Below, piece after piece: positions 23,186 through 31,277 of a stretch of DNA of 51,466 nt. The stretch comes from Xenorhabdus yunnanensis (GTDB lineage: Bacteria; Pseudomonadota; Gammaproteobacteria; Enterobacterales; Enterobacteriaceae). The number at the start of each line of letters is the position of its first letter. Within the stretch, counting starts at the first letter, position 1. The position numbers and the translations under genes were made by a program. The notes under the pieces are model-generated. The model did not search any database. It was given only the letters and a program-made list of their open reading frames with translations, and had not been told where the DNA came from. Location: NCBI RefSeq assembly GCF_028598805.1, contig NZ_JAQRFI010000034.1, positions 1 through 51,466 on the forward strand, in the 5' to 3' direction.

Positions 23186-24826
23186 ATGAGTGAACAATCT
23201 TCTCTTCCCCAATTCGATGCTATTGTCATCGGTGCAGGTCTTTCTGGTCTTTTTGCAGCCCACAAAATTCATAACGAGTTAGGGCTAAAGGTACTTGGGC
23301 TTGAAAAAGGTAAGAATGTCGGCGGTACTTGGTATTGGAATCGTTATCCTGGCGTTCAGGCGGATACCGATGGATTTGTCTATCGCTATTCCTTTGATCG
23401 AGAGGTTTCGCCGCAGTGGGATATGTATGCTCGATACCAAACTGGCGAACAGATGCGAGATTATTTGGAGAATGTTGCAAGCCGTAACAATATTTCGCAG
23501 TTGTTCCGTTTTGAAACTGGTGTTAGCGAAGCTATCTACGATGAGGCCAAAAACATCTGGCGGGTTAAAACTACAGATGGAGATATTATTACAAGCCGGT
23601 ATCTGGTAAGTGCTGTCGGAGTATTATCTGAGCCTGTTTTTCCAAAAATCAAAGGCCTCGATAAGTTTAAAGGACAAATCATACATACTGCACGTTGGCC
23701 AGATAATCTGAAAATCAATGGGCTACGTGTCGGAGTGTTGGGGACAGGATCGACGGGAGCACAGCTCATTGTTGCAGCAAGTAAGGTTGCATCCCATCTG
23801 ACTGTGTTTCAGCGGGCGGCTCAATATATTGTACCAGCGGGTCAGAGTCGTTTGACGACAAATGAAGTAGAGAGTTATTTCTCGAATTTTGAAGAACGAT
23901 GGAAAGAATGGAGAGAAACTCGTCTGGCATGTGGCTTCGATGATCCCACTATAGGTGCGTTTGATGTGTCCCTGGAAGAACAGAAGGCTGTCTTTGAACG
24001 CGCTTGGAACGAAGGCGGGGGATTCGGTTTTATGTTCGGCACCTTTAATGATCTTGTTATCAATTCAGACTCCAACCGCGCCGCCTGTGAGTTTATAGCC
24101 GAAAAAATCAAAGATATTGTCAAAGATCCTGATACGGCACGTCGTCTTACACCGACAGAGCCATATGCCAAGCGGCCTGTATCGGTTGATGGGTATTATG
24201 AGGTGTATAATCAGCCCAATGTTAAATTAGTTAGCTTGTTAGATACACAAATAGTACAAGCAACGGAAAAAGGCCTTCTCACTGCTGATGGCATTGAACA
24301 TGAAATTGATATTCTTATCTTTGCTACAGGATTTGATGCAGTTGAAGGTGCTTATCGGAACTTCAAGGTGGTTGGGCGTAATGAGCATACTCTCCTTGAA
24401 ACCTGGGGTGAAAACCCTGCCGCATATCTTGGTGTTTTTACACCCGGCTTTCCAAACCTCTTTACTCTTCTTGGCCCTCAGGGGATATTTTCCAACCTCG
24501 CTGCGGGTATTGAAGCTCAAGTAAACTTCATCGGCGATATTATTTCGTGGGCTGAAAGTCATTCAGAGACTGTTATTGAGGCTACTCCTCAAGCACTCTC
24601 AGATTGGTCAGTACATTGTGAACAATTGGCAAATTATACTGTCTTTGCTCAGGTGAAATCCTGGATATTCGGGTCAAATCTACACAGTACTACCCCTCGA
24701 GTTCTCTTTTATTTCGGTGGACTCAAGGAATATCTTGCGGTTTTTGAGCGTGAACGTAGCAATGATTTCCCTGGTTTCAATAGCAAAAATTTGATTGCAG
24801 ATGAAAAAGCTACGTTTCTACTTTAA
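23186..24826 (+). CDS. phzNO1: Baeyer-Villiger-type flavin monooxygenase, probable phenazine N-oxygenase (PhzNO1-like)
   Basis: A 546-residue class B flavoprotein. The FAD motif is VIGAGLSGLFAA (about 14-25), then GGTWYWNRYPGVQAD. The Baeyer-Villiger fingerprint is FKGQIIHTARWP (FxGxxxHxxxW[P/D]). The NADPH motif is GVLGTGSTGAQ and the C-terminal ATG-type motif is LIFATGFDAVEG. LaPhzNO1 of Lysobacter antibioticus, a member of this cyclohexanone-monooxygenase group, N-oxidises hydroxyphenazines; pairing here with PhzS-like and phz core genes suggests the same chemistry. AGGAG lies 8 bases before ATG 23186. It could instead oxidise a ketone substrate; the family alone does not decide. Confidence 0.8.
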   Translation: MSEQSSLPQFDAIVIGAGLSGLFAAHKIHNELGLKVLGLEKGKNVGGTWYWNRYPGVQADTDGFVYRYSFDREVSPQWDMYARYQTGEQMRDYLENVASRNNISQLFRFETGVSEAIYDEAKNIWRVKTTDGDIITSRYLVSAVGVLSEPVFPKIKGLDKFKGQIIHTARWPDNLKINGLRVGVLGTGSTGAQLIVAASKVASHLTVFQRAAQYIVPAGQSRLTTNEVESYFSNFEERWKEWRETRLACGFDDPTIGAFDVSLEEQKAVFERAWNEGGGFGFMFGTFNDLVINSDSNRAACEFIAEKIKDIVKDPDTARRLTPTEPYAKRPVSVDGYYEVYNQPNVKLVSLLDTQIVQATEKGLLTADGIEHEIDILIFATGFDAVEGAYRNFKVVGRNEHTLLETWGENPAAYLGVFTPGFPNLFTLLGPQGIFSNLAAGIEAQVNFIGDIISWAESHSETVIEATPQALSDWSVHCEQLANYTVFAQVKSWIFGSNLHSTTPRVLFYFGGLKEYLAVFERERSNDFPGFNSKNLIADEKATFLL

Positions 24827-25990
24827 GGAACAAGTAGAAATTTATGAATATGAGTTAATATGGCGAGGTAGTTGAGAGCTATAGACAACACATAAAAATC
24901 AGGATTGTTTAAAGTAGTCTGAATTGTTCGCGCCAAACGGAATCTATGTTTGGTGAATGGCCTTTAAATACATAAATTAAACTTGATTAGATAAAATAGG
25001 TGCTCTATACAAGATAAATTGTGCCAACTTGAAATCCATTGAGTATAGTTACATTTATTTTTTGGAGTATTCATCATAAATTAAAATGAAATTTTATCCT
25101 ATTAACGTTTTAGGTTAACAATTAATACATGCATTATTATAAGATTCAGTATTAACTGACGAATGTAACTGTATTGCAATTTATTGCCAGTTATCGAAAA
25201 TATTGAGTTTTTGAAATGTAATAATGTAATGATTCTGAGCTACCTGAAGGCAGGTTAGTATAATAATTTTTAATAAAGGGATAATTATTACTCTTCCTGC
25301 TATTCAAGTGCACTTCAACGATAAATTTTTTGTTTTTTGCTAATTGTGATATTAAACACATTTTTGTATTAAATTCAAATTGTCCATTTACATTTTATTA
25401 ACTTACATACTAGTATTTAGATCTTAGCAAGGTCTTTATTTTATACTTTTATTGTTTTTATACGTTAATATAATGGTTGGTTATGTCGATATTCTTAAAA
25501 TTAAAAATTCTTACTAAGTAAATATATTAATTCGTGATGATTTAATCCAATATCTAAATTGTGTGTTATTTCTGTTTTTTCTTTTGTGTTACATTTTATA
25601 TTCCATGTTTTTACGTAGGGTAATGAATGAAAAGTTTAATGTTTAAGGTAGGTGTTAGATTTAACGAAGATTAAAAATAAGGTGGGTGAAATAAGTAATA
25701 TTTTTTAATAATGTTAATTGTAAATTAACATTATTTATGGCGAATCATTGATTGTGTATGAAAGAAATCATCTGGTGTTGAGCATTTCAATATGGTGCGC
25801 TTAGAGCCTATTAGGCATAGTCGCTATCATATCAAAGAACTTCATAATATATTTATAAACACTTTTAGAATAAGGCATTACATTACTGGATTGAATTTAA
25901 ACTAATAAACGTTGATATTAAATTAATTTTATTATCATTCTTTCTTATTGTCATTTTATTATTAGTATTTTCGATTGAGGAGACAGTACC
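24827..25990. other. Long AT-rich gap upstream of the phenazine core operon
   Basis: About 1.16 kb of very AT-rich DNA with no credible ORF. It holds a small CTACCTG...CAGGTTAG hairpin near 25240 and a 13-bp perfect hairpin at 25707-25735. The phzB promoter and any regulator sites must lie here. No ECF41 (CCTGACA-N16-CGTC) or SoxR-type box was found. The composition suggests H-NS-type silencing, an inference. Confidence 0.5.
25707..25735. promoter_or_regulatory. Perfect 13-bp inverted repeat upstream of phzB
   Basis: AATAATGTTAATT / AATTAACATTATT with a 3-base loop, about 255 bases before phzB. It could be a terminator, an operator or a regulator binding site; it is wholly AT-based apart from two G/C pairs. 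Confidence 0.45.
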
Positions 25991-26452
25991 ATGATTCAAG
26001 ATAATGAAGTACGGCAACATAATCGATTGATTGTCGAAAAGTATATGAATACGAAAGGTCAAGATAGGCTGAAACGACACGAACTATTTACTGAAGATGG
26101 GTGTGGTGGGCTTTGGACTACAGATACAGGAGAGGCAATTATGATCAAAAGTAAGGTTCGTTTGGCTGAGCATGCTGTTTGGTCTTTGAAATGCTTCCCT
26201 GATTGGTATTGGTACAATATCGTTATATTTGATACCCAAGACCCAAATATTTTTTGGGTTGAATGTGATGGGAAAGGAATAATTCGTTTTGAAGGGTATC
26301 CTGAAGGTATGTATGAAAATCATTTTATCCATTACTTCGGATTTGAAAATGGAAAAATAAAAATCCAACGTGAATTTATGAATCCATGTCAACAGTTTAA
26401 AGCATTAGGTATTGATCTTCCTAAAATTAATAGAAGTGGCATTCCTACCTGA
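25991..26452 (+). CDS. phzB: PhzA/PhzB-type phenazine-forming enzyme (single copy)
   Basis: A 153-residue protein of the SnoaL/ketosteroid-isomerase-like fold that promotes condensation of two PhzF products to the tricyclic phenazine precursor. Family features: VRQHNRLIVEKYMNTKGQ at the N-terminus, LFTEDGCGGLWTTDTG, then FPDWYWYNIVIFDTQDPN, FWVECDG and HYFGFENGKIKIQREFMNPCQQ. GAGGAG lies 9 bases before ATG 25991. Pseudomonas carries phzA plus phzB; one copy, as here, is the arrangement in organisms that make phenazine-1,6-dicarboxylate. It is separated from phzD by an ERIC element. Confidence 0.9.
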   Translation: MIQDNEVRQHNRLIVEKYMNTKGQDRLKRHELFTEDGCGGLWTTDTGEAIMIKSKVRLAEHAVWSLKCFPDWYWYNIVIFDTQDPNIFWVECDGKGIIRFEGYPEGMYENHFIHYFGFENGKIKIQREFMNPCQQFKALGIDLPKINRSGIPT

Positions 26453-26498
26453 TTAGTTTATTTGAGTTCTTTGAAGTAATTTAATCATAAACTATAGA

Positions 26499-26624
26499 TA
26501 TACCCGATGGATTTCAAGATGCGCCGCGGCGGCAAGGGAGCTAATCCCCGGGAGCATAGATAACTTATGTGACCGGGGTGAGTGAGCGCAGCCAACAAAG
26601 AGGCAACTTGAAAGACGAAGGGTA
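26499..26624. repeat. ERIC/IRU repeat between phzB and phzD
   Basis: About 126 bp with the core AATCCCCGGGAGCATAGATA, then TGACCGGGGTGAGTGAGCGC, matching the central ERIC palindrome. The ends are inverted (ATACCCGATGGATTTCAAG at the left, ACTTGAAAGACGAAGGGTA at the right). ERIC elements are typical of enterobacteria and often lie inside transcripts as large hairpins. Confidence 0.85.
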
Positions 26625-26685
26625 AAGCCATATTAATTATAATAATGGCTATTTTGGATATATTATTTTGCAATGGAGCAAAAGT

Positions 26686-27306
26686 ATGGGTATTCCTAAA
26701 GTTGAGAGTTACACACTCCAATCACCTGAATTTAATGTGATAAATAACGTAAAATGGAAACATAATAATAGCCATAGCATATTGCTTGTACATGATATGC
26801 AAACATATTTCTTGGACTTTTTTTCTTTGCACTTGAAACAAGAGTTGATAAAAAATTGTCAGAAACTTATCTCTTACGCTAGGAAAAACAATATACCTAT
26901 TGTTTATACCGCTCAACGTGGTGATATGTCTGGGAAAGAACGTGGTCTCCTTTATGATATATGGGGGAAAGGTATGAACAGTAAAAATGAACATACTGCT
27001 ATTGCAAAAGAAATAGCACCACGGGAAGAAGATACAGTTTTAACCAAATGGAGATATAGTGCTTTTCATGCCACACCTCTTGATGAAGTTTTCATTGAAA
27101 AAAAACGCGACCAAATAATTATTTGTGGCGTTTTTGCCCATATTGGAATACAGGCAAGCGCTGTTGATGCTTACTCAAGAGATATTGAAGTATTTCTTGT
27201 ACAGGATGCTATTGCAGATTTCTCAAAACAAGCTCATTTACAAACATTAATATATGCTGCTGAATGTTGCGCTAGTGTATTGCCAACTGAAGAGGTTTGC
27301 AAATGA
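26686..27306 (+). CDS. phzD: PhzD, isochorismatase-family ADIC hydrolase
   Basis: ATG 26686 (MGIPKVESYTL, matching the family start) has GGAG 8 bases upstream and gives 206 residues. PhzD hydrolyses 2-amino-2-deoxyisochorismate to trans-2,3-dihydro-3-hydroxyanthranilate and pyruvate. The catalytic Asp is in LLVHDMQTYFL and the catalytic Lys in LTKWRYSAFHATPL; IVYTAQRGDMS, ICGVFAHIGIQASAVDAYSRDIEVFLVQDAIADFS are also characteristic. It overlaps phzE by 4 bases (ATGA). It is intact and AT-rich like the other core genes. Confidence 0.95.
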   Translation: MGIPKVESYTLQSPEFNVINNVKWKHNNSHSILLVHDMQTYFLDFFSLHLKQELIKNCQKLISYARKNNIPIVYTAQRGDMSGKERGLLYDIWGKGMNSKNEHTAIAKEIAPREEDTVLTKWRYSAFHATPLDEVFIEKKRDQIIICGVFAHIGIQASAVDAYSRDIEVFLVQDAIADFSKQAHLQTLIYAAECCASVLPTEEVCK

Positions 27307-29198
27307 CTACATCTCTTTCTTTTGAGACACAAACAATCTTGCAAAAAGTCGTTGAAGGTCATTTCGATACCTATGCTTTAGTGTATAGACCAGAAAGATT
27401 TAAAAAGGCAACGCTTGAAGTACTCATTGGCACAGAACAAATTCTTGAAAATTTAAAAGAGTTAGATCAAGTTCAAAAAGAACAACGGGATATTGGTAAT
27501 TGGGGTGTTCTTCTTGTTACACCTTATCGCCAGATTAAAGAACGTGGTTTCACTATTATTGAAGACAGTACACCTTTTCGTGTCCTTTGTATCAATGATT
27601 ATGAAACACTTTTACTTGAAGAAGCTATCGATATTTTACCTGATGTACCGATAAATCTTAGCAATTCTTATTTCAATCCAAATGATGAAAATTACGAAAA
27701 AATTGTCAAAGAAATAATTGCGAATGAAATAGGTACAGGAGAGGGTGCCAATTTCGTTATTAAACGTACCTTTAATGGCTCTATTACAGATTATAGTGAT
27801 CATGTTGGAATGACGATTTTTCGTAACTTATTGGAACAAGAAAAAGGCGCTTATTGGACTTTTTTTATTCGTATGAATGACGTGACCTTAGTTGGTGCTT
27901 CACCAGAAATGCACATTAGTCTTAATGTTAAATCAGTCACAATGACACCTATAAGTGGTACATATAGATTTCCTGCTTCTGGTCAAACTCAAGACGGACT
28001 TCTGGAGTTTTTACGCGATACTAAAGAAGAGGGAGAGTTATCGATGGTTCTTGATGAAGAACTGAAAATGATGACTGATATTTGTTCTTCTGATGTTAAA
28101 GTATGCGGGCCATCACTTATTCGTATGTCAAAATTGGCACATGTCTGTTATAATCTGAAAGGTTCTACAGAATTGTCTATATCTGAAATTTTAAAGCGCT
28201 CAATGTTTGCACCAACTGTAGTTGGTAGTCCTTTAGAAAATGCAACTAGAGTAATTGCACGCTATGAAAATTATGGGCGTTCTTACTATAGTGGTTTTAT
28301 TGCTTTAATTGATGATCTTAATAGTAACCCACGGTTAGACTCTGCAATCCTTATTCGTACTGCTGAAATATCAAAAGATGGGAAAATGCAGGTGGGAGTT
28401 GGTGCGACGTTGGTTCGTGATTCTAATCCGCTTTCAGAAGTACAGGAGACTATTGCTAAAGCTGCCGCTATTCAAAATGCTATGGGTATCACTGCTTTTG
28501 ACACTTTGCTTAAAAAAGAAAAAATTGCCCAGTTACTTAATAGGAGGAATGAGCGACTTTCAACTTTTTGGTTCGGAGATATTTTTCATTCCCCTGAATA
28601 TTCACTAAATTATATAAATAAACCAGAGATTGTCATCTTAGATAATGAAGATACTTTTACATCAATGATGGCATATCAACTACGTGAATTAGATTTTAAA
28701 GTTGAAGTTAAATCATATTCTTTAATAGGCGAAATTAGCAATTCAAAGTTACTTATTGTAGGCCCTGGTCCTGGTGATCCATGCAAGTTAACTGATTTAA
28801 GAGTTATAACAAGCCGGAATATAACAATGAATGCAATAGCACGGAAGCAACCTTTTATTTCTATTTGTTTTGGACACCAAATTTTATGCTCTTTATTTGG
28901 TTTATCTATAGAACGTCTTTATCCACCAAATCAAGGGATACAAAAACAAATATCCATCTTTGGAAAAACAGAGTCTGTTGGTTTTTATAATACTTTTTCG
29001 GCTATTTCGGAATCAGATTATATAAAAAGTCCTGTAGGTGATGTTGTGGTTTATCGGGATGCCCAGTCAAAACAAGTTCATGGATTAAAAGGGCCGAATT
29101 TTTGTTCAATGCAATTCCATCCTGAATCAATTCTGACTAAAGAAGGTCATAGGATATTAAGAGATGCTATATTTTCGGTGATAACGAATGAAAATTGA
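27303..29198 (+). CDS. phzE: PhzE, ADIC synthase (chorismate-binding plus glutamine amidotransferase)
   Basis: ATG 27303 overlaps the phzD stop; 631 residues. The N-terminal two thirds is an anthranilate-synthase/MST-type domain (TPISGTYRFPASG, LSMVLDEELKMMTDICS, FAPTVVGSPLENA, YSGFIALIDD, LIRTAEIS). The C-terminal third is a class I glutamine amidotransferase with LLIVGPGPGDP, the nucleophile in CFGHQIL (about residue 521) and MQFHPESILT. It converts chorismate and glutamine to 2-amino-2-deoxyisochorismate, the branch point into phenazines. All catalytic motifs are in place. Confidence 0.95.
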   Translation: MTTSLSFETQTILQKVVEGHFDTYALVYRPERFKKATLEVLIGTEQILENLKELDQVQKEQRDIGNWGVLLVTPYRQIKERGFTIIEDSTPFRVLCINDYETLLLEEAIDILPDVPINLSNSYFNPNDENYEKIVKEIIANEIGTGEGANFVIKRTFNGSITDYSDHVGMTIFRNLLEQEKGAYWTFFIRMNDVTLVGASPEMHISLNVKSVTMTPISGTYRFPASGQTQDGLLEFLRDTKEEGELSMVLDEELKMMTDICSSDVKVCGPSLIRMSKLAHVCYNLKGSTELSISEILKRSMFAPTVVGSPLENATRVIARYENYGRSYYSGFIALIDDLNSNPRLDSAILIRTAEISKDGKMQVGVGATLVRDSNPLSEVQETIAKAAAIQNAMGITAFDTLLKKEKIAQLLNRRNERLSTFWFGDIFHSPEYSLNYINKPEIVILDNEDTFTSMMAYQLRELDFKVEVKSYSLIGEISNSKLLIVGPGPGDPCKLTDLRVITSRNITMNAIARKQPFISICFGHQILCSLFGLSIERLYPPNQGIQKQISIFGKTESVGFYNTFSAISESDYIKSPVGDVVVYRDAQSKQVHGLKGPNFCSMQFHPESILTKEGHRILRDAIFSVITNEN

Positions 29199-29481
29199 AT
29201 TAGTTTGGTGGGATCTTGATGACAATGATCCTGATGTAGATATTCTATCTGCAAGTTTGACAAAGCAAGTTTTAGAAGAATGGGAAAGTGTGTCTAATTT
29301 GACTAAAAAATTTTGGTTTACTTCAAACAAAGGAAGGTGTTGGGGAGCTTTGATGATTTGGAATGGAGATAAACCTGATGTTTCAGTAATGCCAAATAAT
29401 ATATCAGGAGAGATTATAGGAAGAATGCCAGATCACAGAATTATATTCGATGTATTAAATAAATTAAATATGGTTAATTAA
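29188..29481 (+). CDS. Uncharacterised 97-residue protein embedded in the phz operon
   Basis: ATG 29188 lies inside the end of phzE (11-base overlap in another frame), so it is surely co-translated with it. The protein begins MKIELVWWDLDDNDPD and contains EWESVSNLTKKFWFTS, GRCWGALMIWNGDKPDVSVMP and GRMPDHRIIFDVLNKL; it has no signal peptide or membrane segment. The strand-helix alternation and aromatic content suggest a small alpha-beta, ABM/YdhR-like fold, which is a guess. It is not one of the seven standard phz genes. Position between phzE and phzF suggests a chaperone, oxidase or quality-control role in core formation. Confidence 0.7.
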   Translation: MKIELVWWDLDDNDPDVDILSASLTKQVLEEWESVSNLTKKFWFTSNKGRCWGALMIWNGDKPDVSVMPNNISGEIIGRMPDHRIIFDVLNKLNMVN

Positions 29482-29541
29482 ATTTATCAAGTATTAATTA
29501 ATTATTTTACTGTTGAGTCGATATAATAACATAGGTGGAAT

Positions 29542-30384
29542 ATGCATAAGTATACTATTGTAAACTCTTTTGGGAATGAGCTATTTACCGGAAATCCAGT
29601 CGCTGTTTTTTTTAACTGTGACGATATGGATGACTATCATATGCAAAAATTGGCTGCTGAATTAAATCTTTCTGAAACAACGTTTATTCGTTCTCCTTTG
29701 AAAGATGGTGATGCAAATGTCAAAATTTTTACTCCAGTCAATGAATTAGGTTTTGCAGGACATCCTTTACTTGGCACTGCGTTAGCTTTAGCACAAGAAA
29801 CAGGATTGTCTGAAATGAATATCGAAACACAAAAAGGAGTTTATCGATTTTCAGTTGATTTAGTAAAAGAACAACCTTATACAGCTTATGTACAAATGGA
29901 ACAGCCAAAACCCGCTATTTCTCCCTATGAATATAGACAAAAATTGCTTGAGGCGCTTGGCGTGGAAAAAAGTACATTACCAATAGATATGTATGATGTA
30001 GGGCCGAGACATGTATTTGTTGGTGTTGAAAACGTCGATATACTCGCAAAAATTAGCCCGGATCTAAAAAAACTTTCTCAGTTTAATAACATGGCCGCTT
30101 TATGTTTCTGTCCAAATGGCGCTGATGGTTGGCGATTACGTATGTTTTCTCCTGCTTACGGTGTTGCGGAAGATGCAGCAACGGGTTCGGCTGCAGGCCC
30201 TCTGGCGCTGCATCTTTGTCGATATGGTTTAGTTGAGTTTGGGAAAACCATAGAAATTATGCAAGGTGTTGAAATGGGAAGGCCATCCTATATGAAATCA
30301 ATAGCTAAAATGGAGAAAGCAGAATTTTGCCTTGAGGCTGGCGGCTATGCATTTCAGATTGCAACAGGTCAATATTTTATTTAG
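29542..30384 (+). CDS. phzF: PhzF, DHHA isomerase
   Basis: A 280-residue member of the diaminopimelate-epimerase-like PhzF family, which isomerises trans-2,3-dihydro-3-hydroxyanthranilate to the reactive ketone that dimerises. The active-site Glu is in ELNLSETTFI (about residue 45). The twin-domain motifs are LGFAGHPLLGTALAL and VAEDAATGSAAGPLALHL. AGGTGG lies upstream of ATG 29542. It follows the 97-residue gene after 60 bases and precedes phzG by 9 bases. Length and motifs are normal. Confidence 0.95.
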   Translation: MHKYTIVNSFGNELFTGNPVAVFFNCDDMDDYHMQKLAAELNLSETTFIRSPLKDGDANVKIFTPVNELGFAGHPLLGTALALAQETGLSEMNIETQKGVYRFSVDLVKEQPYTAYVQMEQPKPAISPYEYRQKLLEALGVEKSTLPIDMYDVGPRHVFVGVENVDILAKISPDLKKLSQFNNMAALCFCPNGADGWRLRMFSPAYGVAEDAATGSAAGPLALHLCRYGLVEFGKTIEIMQGVEMGRPSYMKSIAKMEKAEFCLEAGGYAFQIATGQYFI

Positions 30385-30393
30385 GGCAAAAGC

Positions 30394-31026
30394 ATGAGCA
30401 GCATTTTTGAAAGTATGACTGGCAAGTTGGATTATGTCTTTCCTGAATATGATTCCCTTACTAATGATCCTATTGGGTTAGGGAGAAAATGGTTACAAGA
30501 AGCAATTAATGAGGATGTCCGTGAACCTTGTGCGATGGTTTTGGTGACCACAAATCTTTCTGGAAACATGTCATCCCGTGTAATGGCTATTTTAGAATTC
30601 ACAAATGAAGGCATTGTGTTTGCTACACATAGCTGTAGTCGAAAAATAAAAGATATTAAAGATAATCCTTTTGCTTGTGGACATTTTTATTGGCGTGAAC
30701 TTGGTCGCCAGCTTTCCGTAAGTGGGAAGGTTAAAGCGCTTACTCGGGAACGAGCGATTGAGGAATGGAATAAACGTGCAATACCTTTGCATCCAATGTC
30801 AACAGTTTCCTATCAAAGTGAGCCTTTAATATCGAATGAACAACTCCTTATATCCGCACAAGATCTTGATGGTACTGGGGCATTACCTTGCCCTAGTAGA
30901 TATACTATTTACCTGCTTGAACCTCACGCTATCGAGTTTTGGTCTGCAAGTTCTAACCGTTTACATAAAAGGCTACGTTTTGAGCATACTCAGAACGGGT
31001 GGGAGAGTTTAAGACTACAGCCGTAA
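30394..31026 (+). CDS. phzG: PhzG, FMN-dependent oxidase of phenazine assembly
   Basis: A 210-residue member of the pyridoxamine-5-phosphate-oxidase-like family (FMN-binding split barrel). Visible features: DPIGLGRKWLQEAINEDVREPCAMVLVTTNLSG, SSRVMAILEF, THSCSRKIKDIKDNPFACGHFYWRELGRQLSVSGKVKAL, and the C-terminal AIEFWSASSNRLHKRLRFE, the usual FMN-site tail. In the pathway it aromatises the tricyclic intermediate to the phenazine carboxylate. It follows phzF by 9 bases and is the last gene of the core operon before an AT-rich 250-base gap. Confidence 0.95.
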   Translation: MSSIFESMTGKLDYVFPEYDSLTNDPIGLGRKWLQEAINEDVREPCAMVLVTTNLSGNMSSRVMAILEFTNEGIVFATHSCSRKIKDIKDNPFACGHFYWRELGRQLSVSGKVKALTRERAIEEWNKRAIPLHPMSTVSYQSEPLISNEQLLISAQDLDGTGALPCPSRYTIYLLEPHAIEFWSASSNRLHKRLRFEHTQNGWESLRLQP

Positions 31027-31183
31027 TTAAATTTTTTTTCTCGTGGCATTGGACTATGTTATTAAATAATTTTAAAAATTAACTTTGCTTAATAATATTT
31101 AATTGGAATTTATTTTAGAGGAGCTTTATTAAAGATTTGCTAAAAGATTTTGAGATATAAAGATAATTAATAAAGTATTGAAA

Positions 31184-31192
31184 TGATATAAT
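31184..31192 (+). promoter_or_regulatory. Extended -10 promoter candidate for the DAHP synthase gene
   Basis: TGATATAAT fits a TGn extended -10 with a perfect TATAAT, and lies 85 bases before the start codon; no good -35 is present. This suggests that the DAHP synthase can be transcribed separately from the phz core. Confidence 0.4.
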
Positions 31193-31277
31193 TCTGTTTT
31201 GTATTTATTACACAAAATTACGATATTTTTCAAACAAATAATCATGATAATTGTAAAGGTATTGTTAGAGGTTAGTT

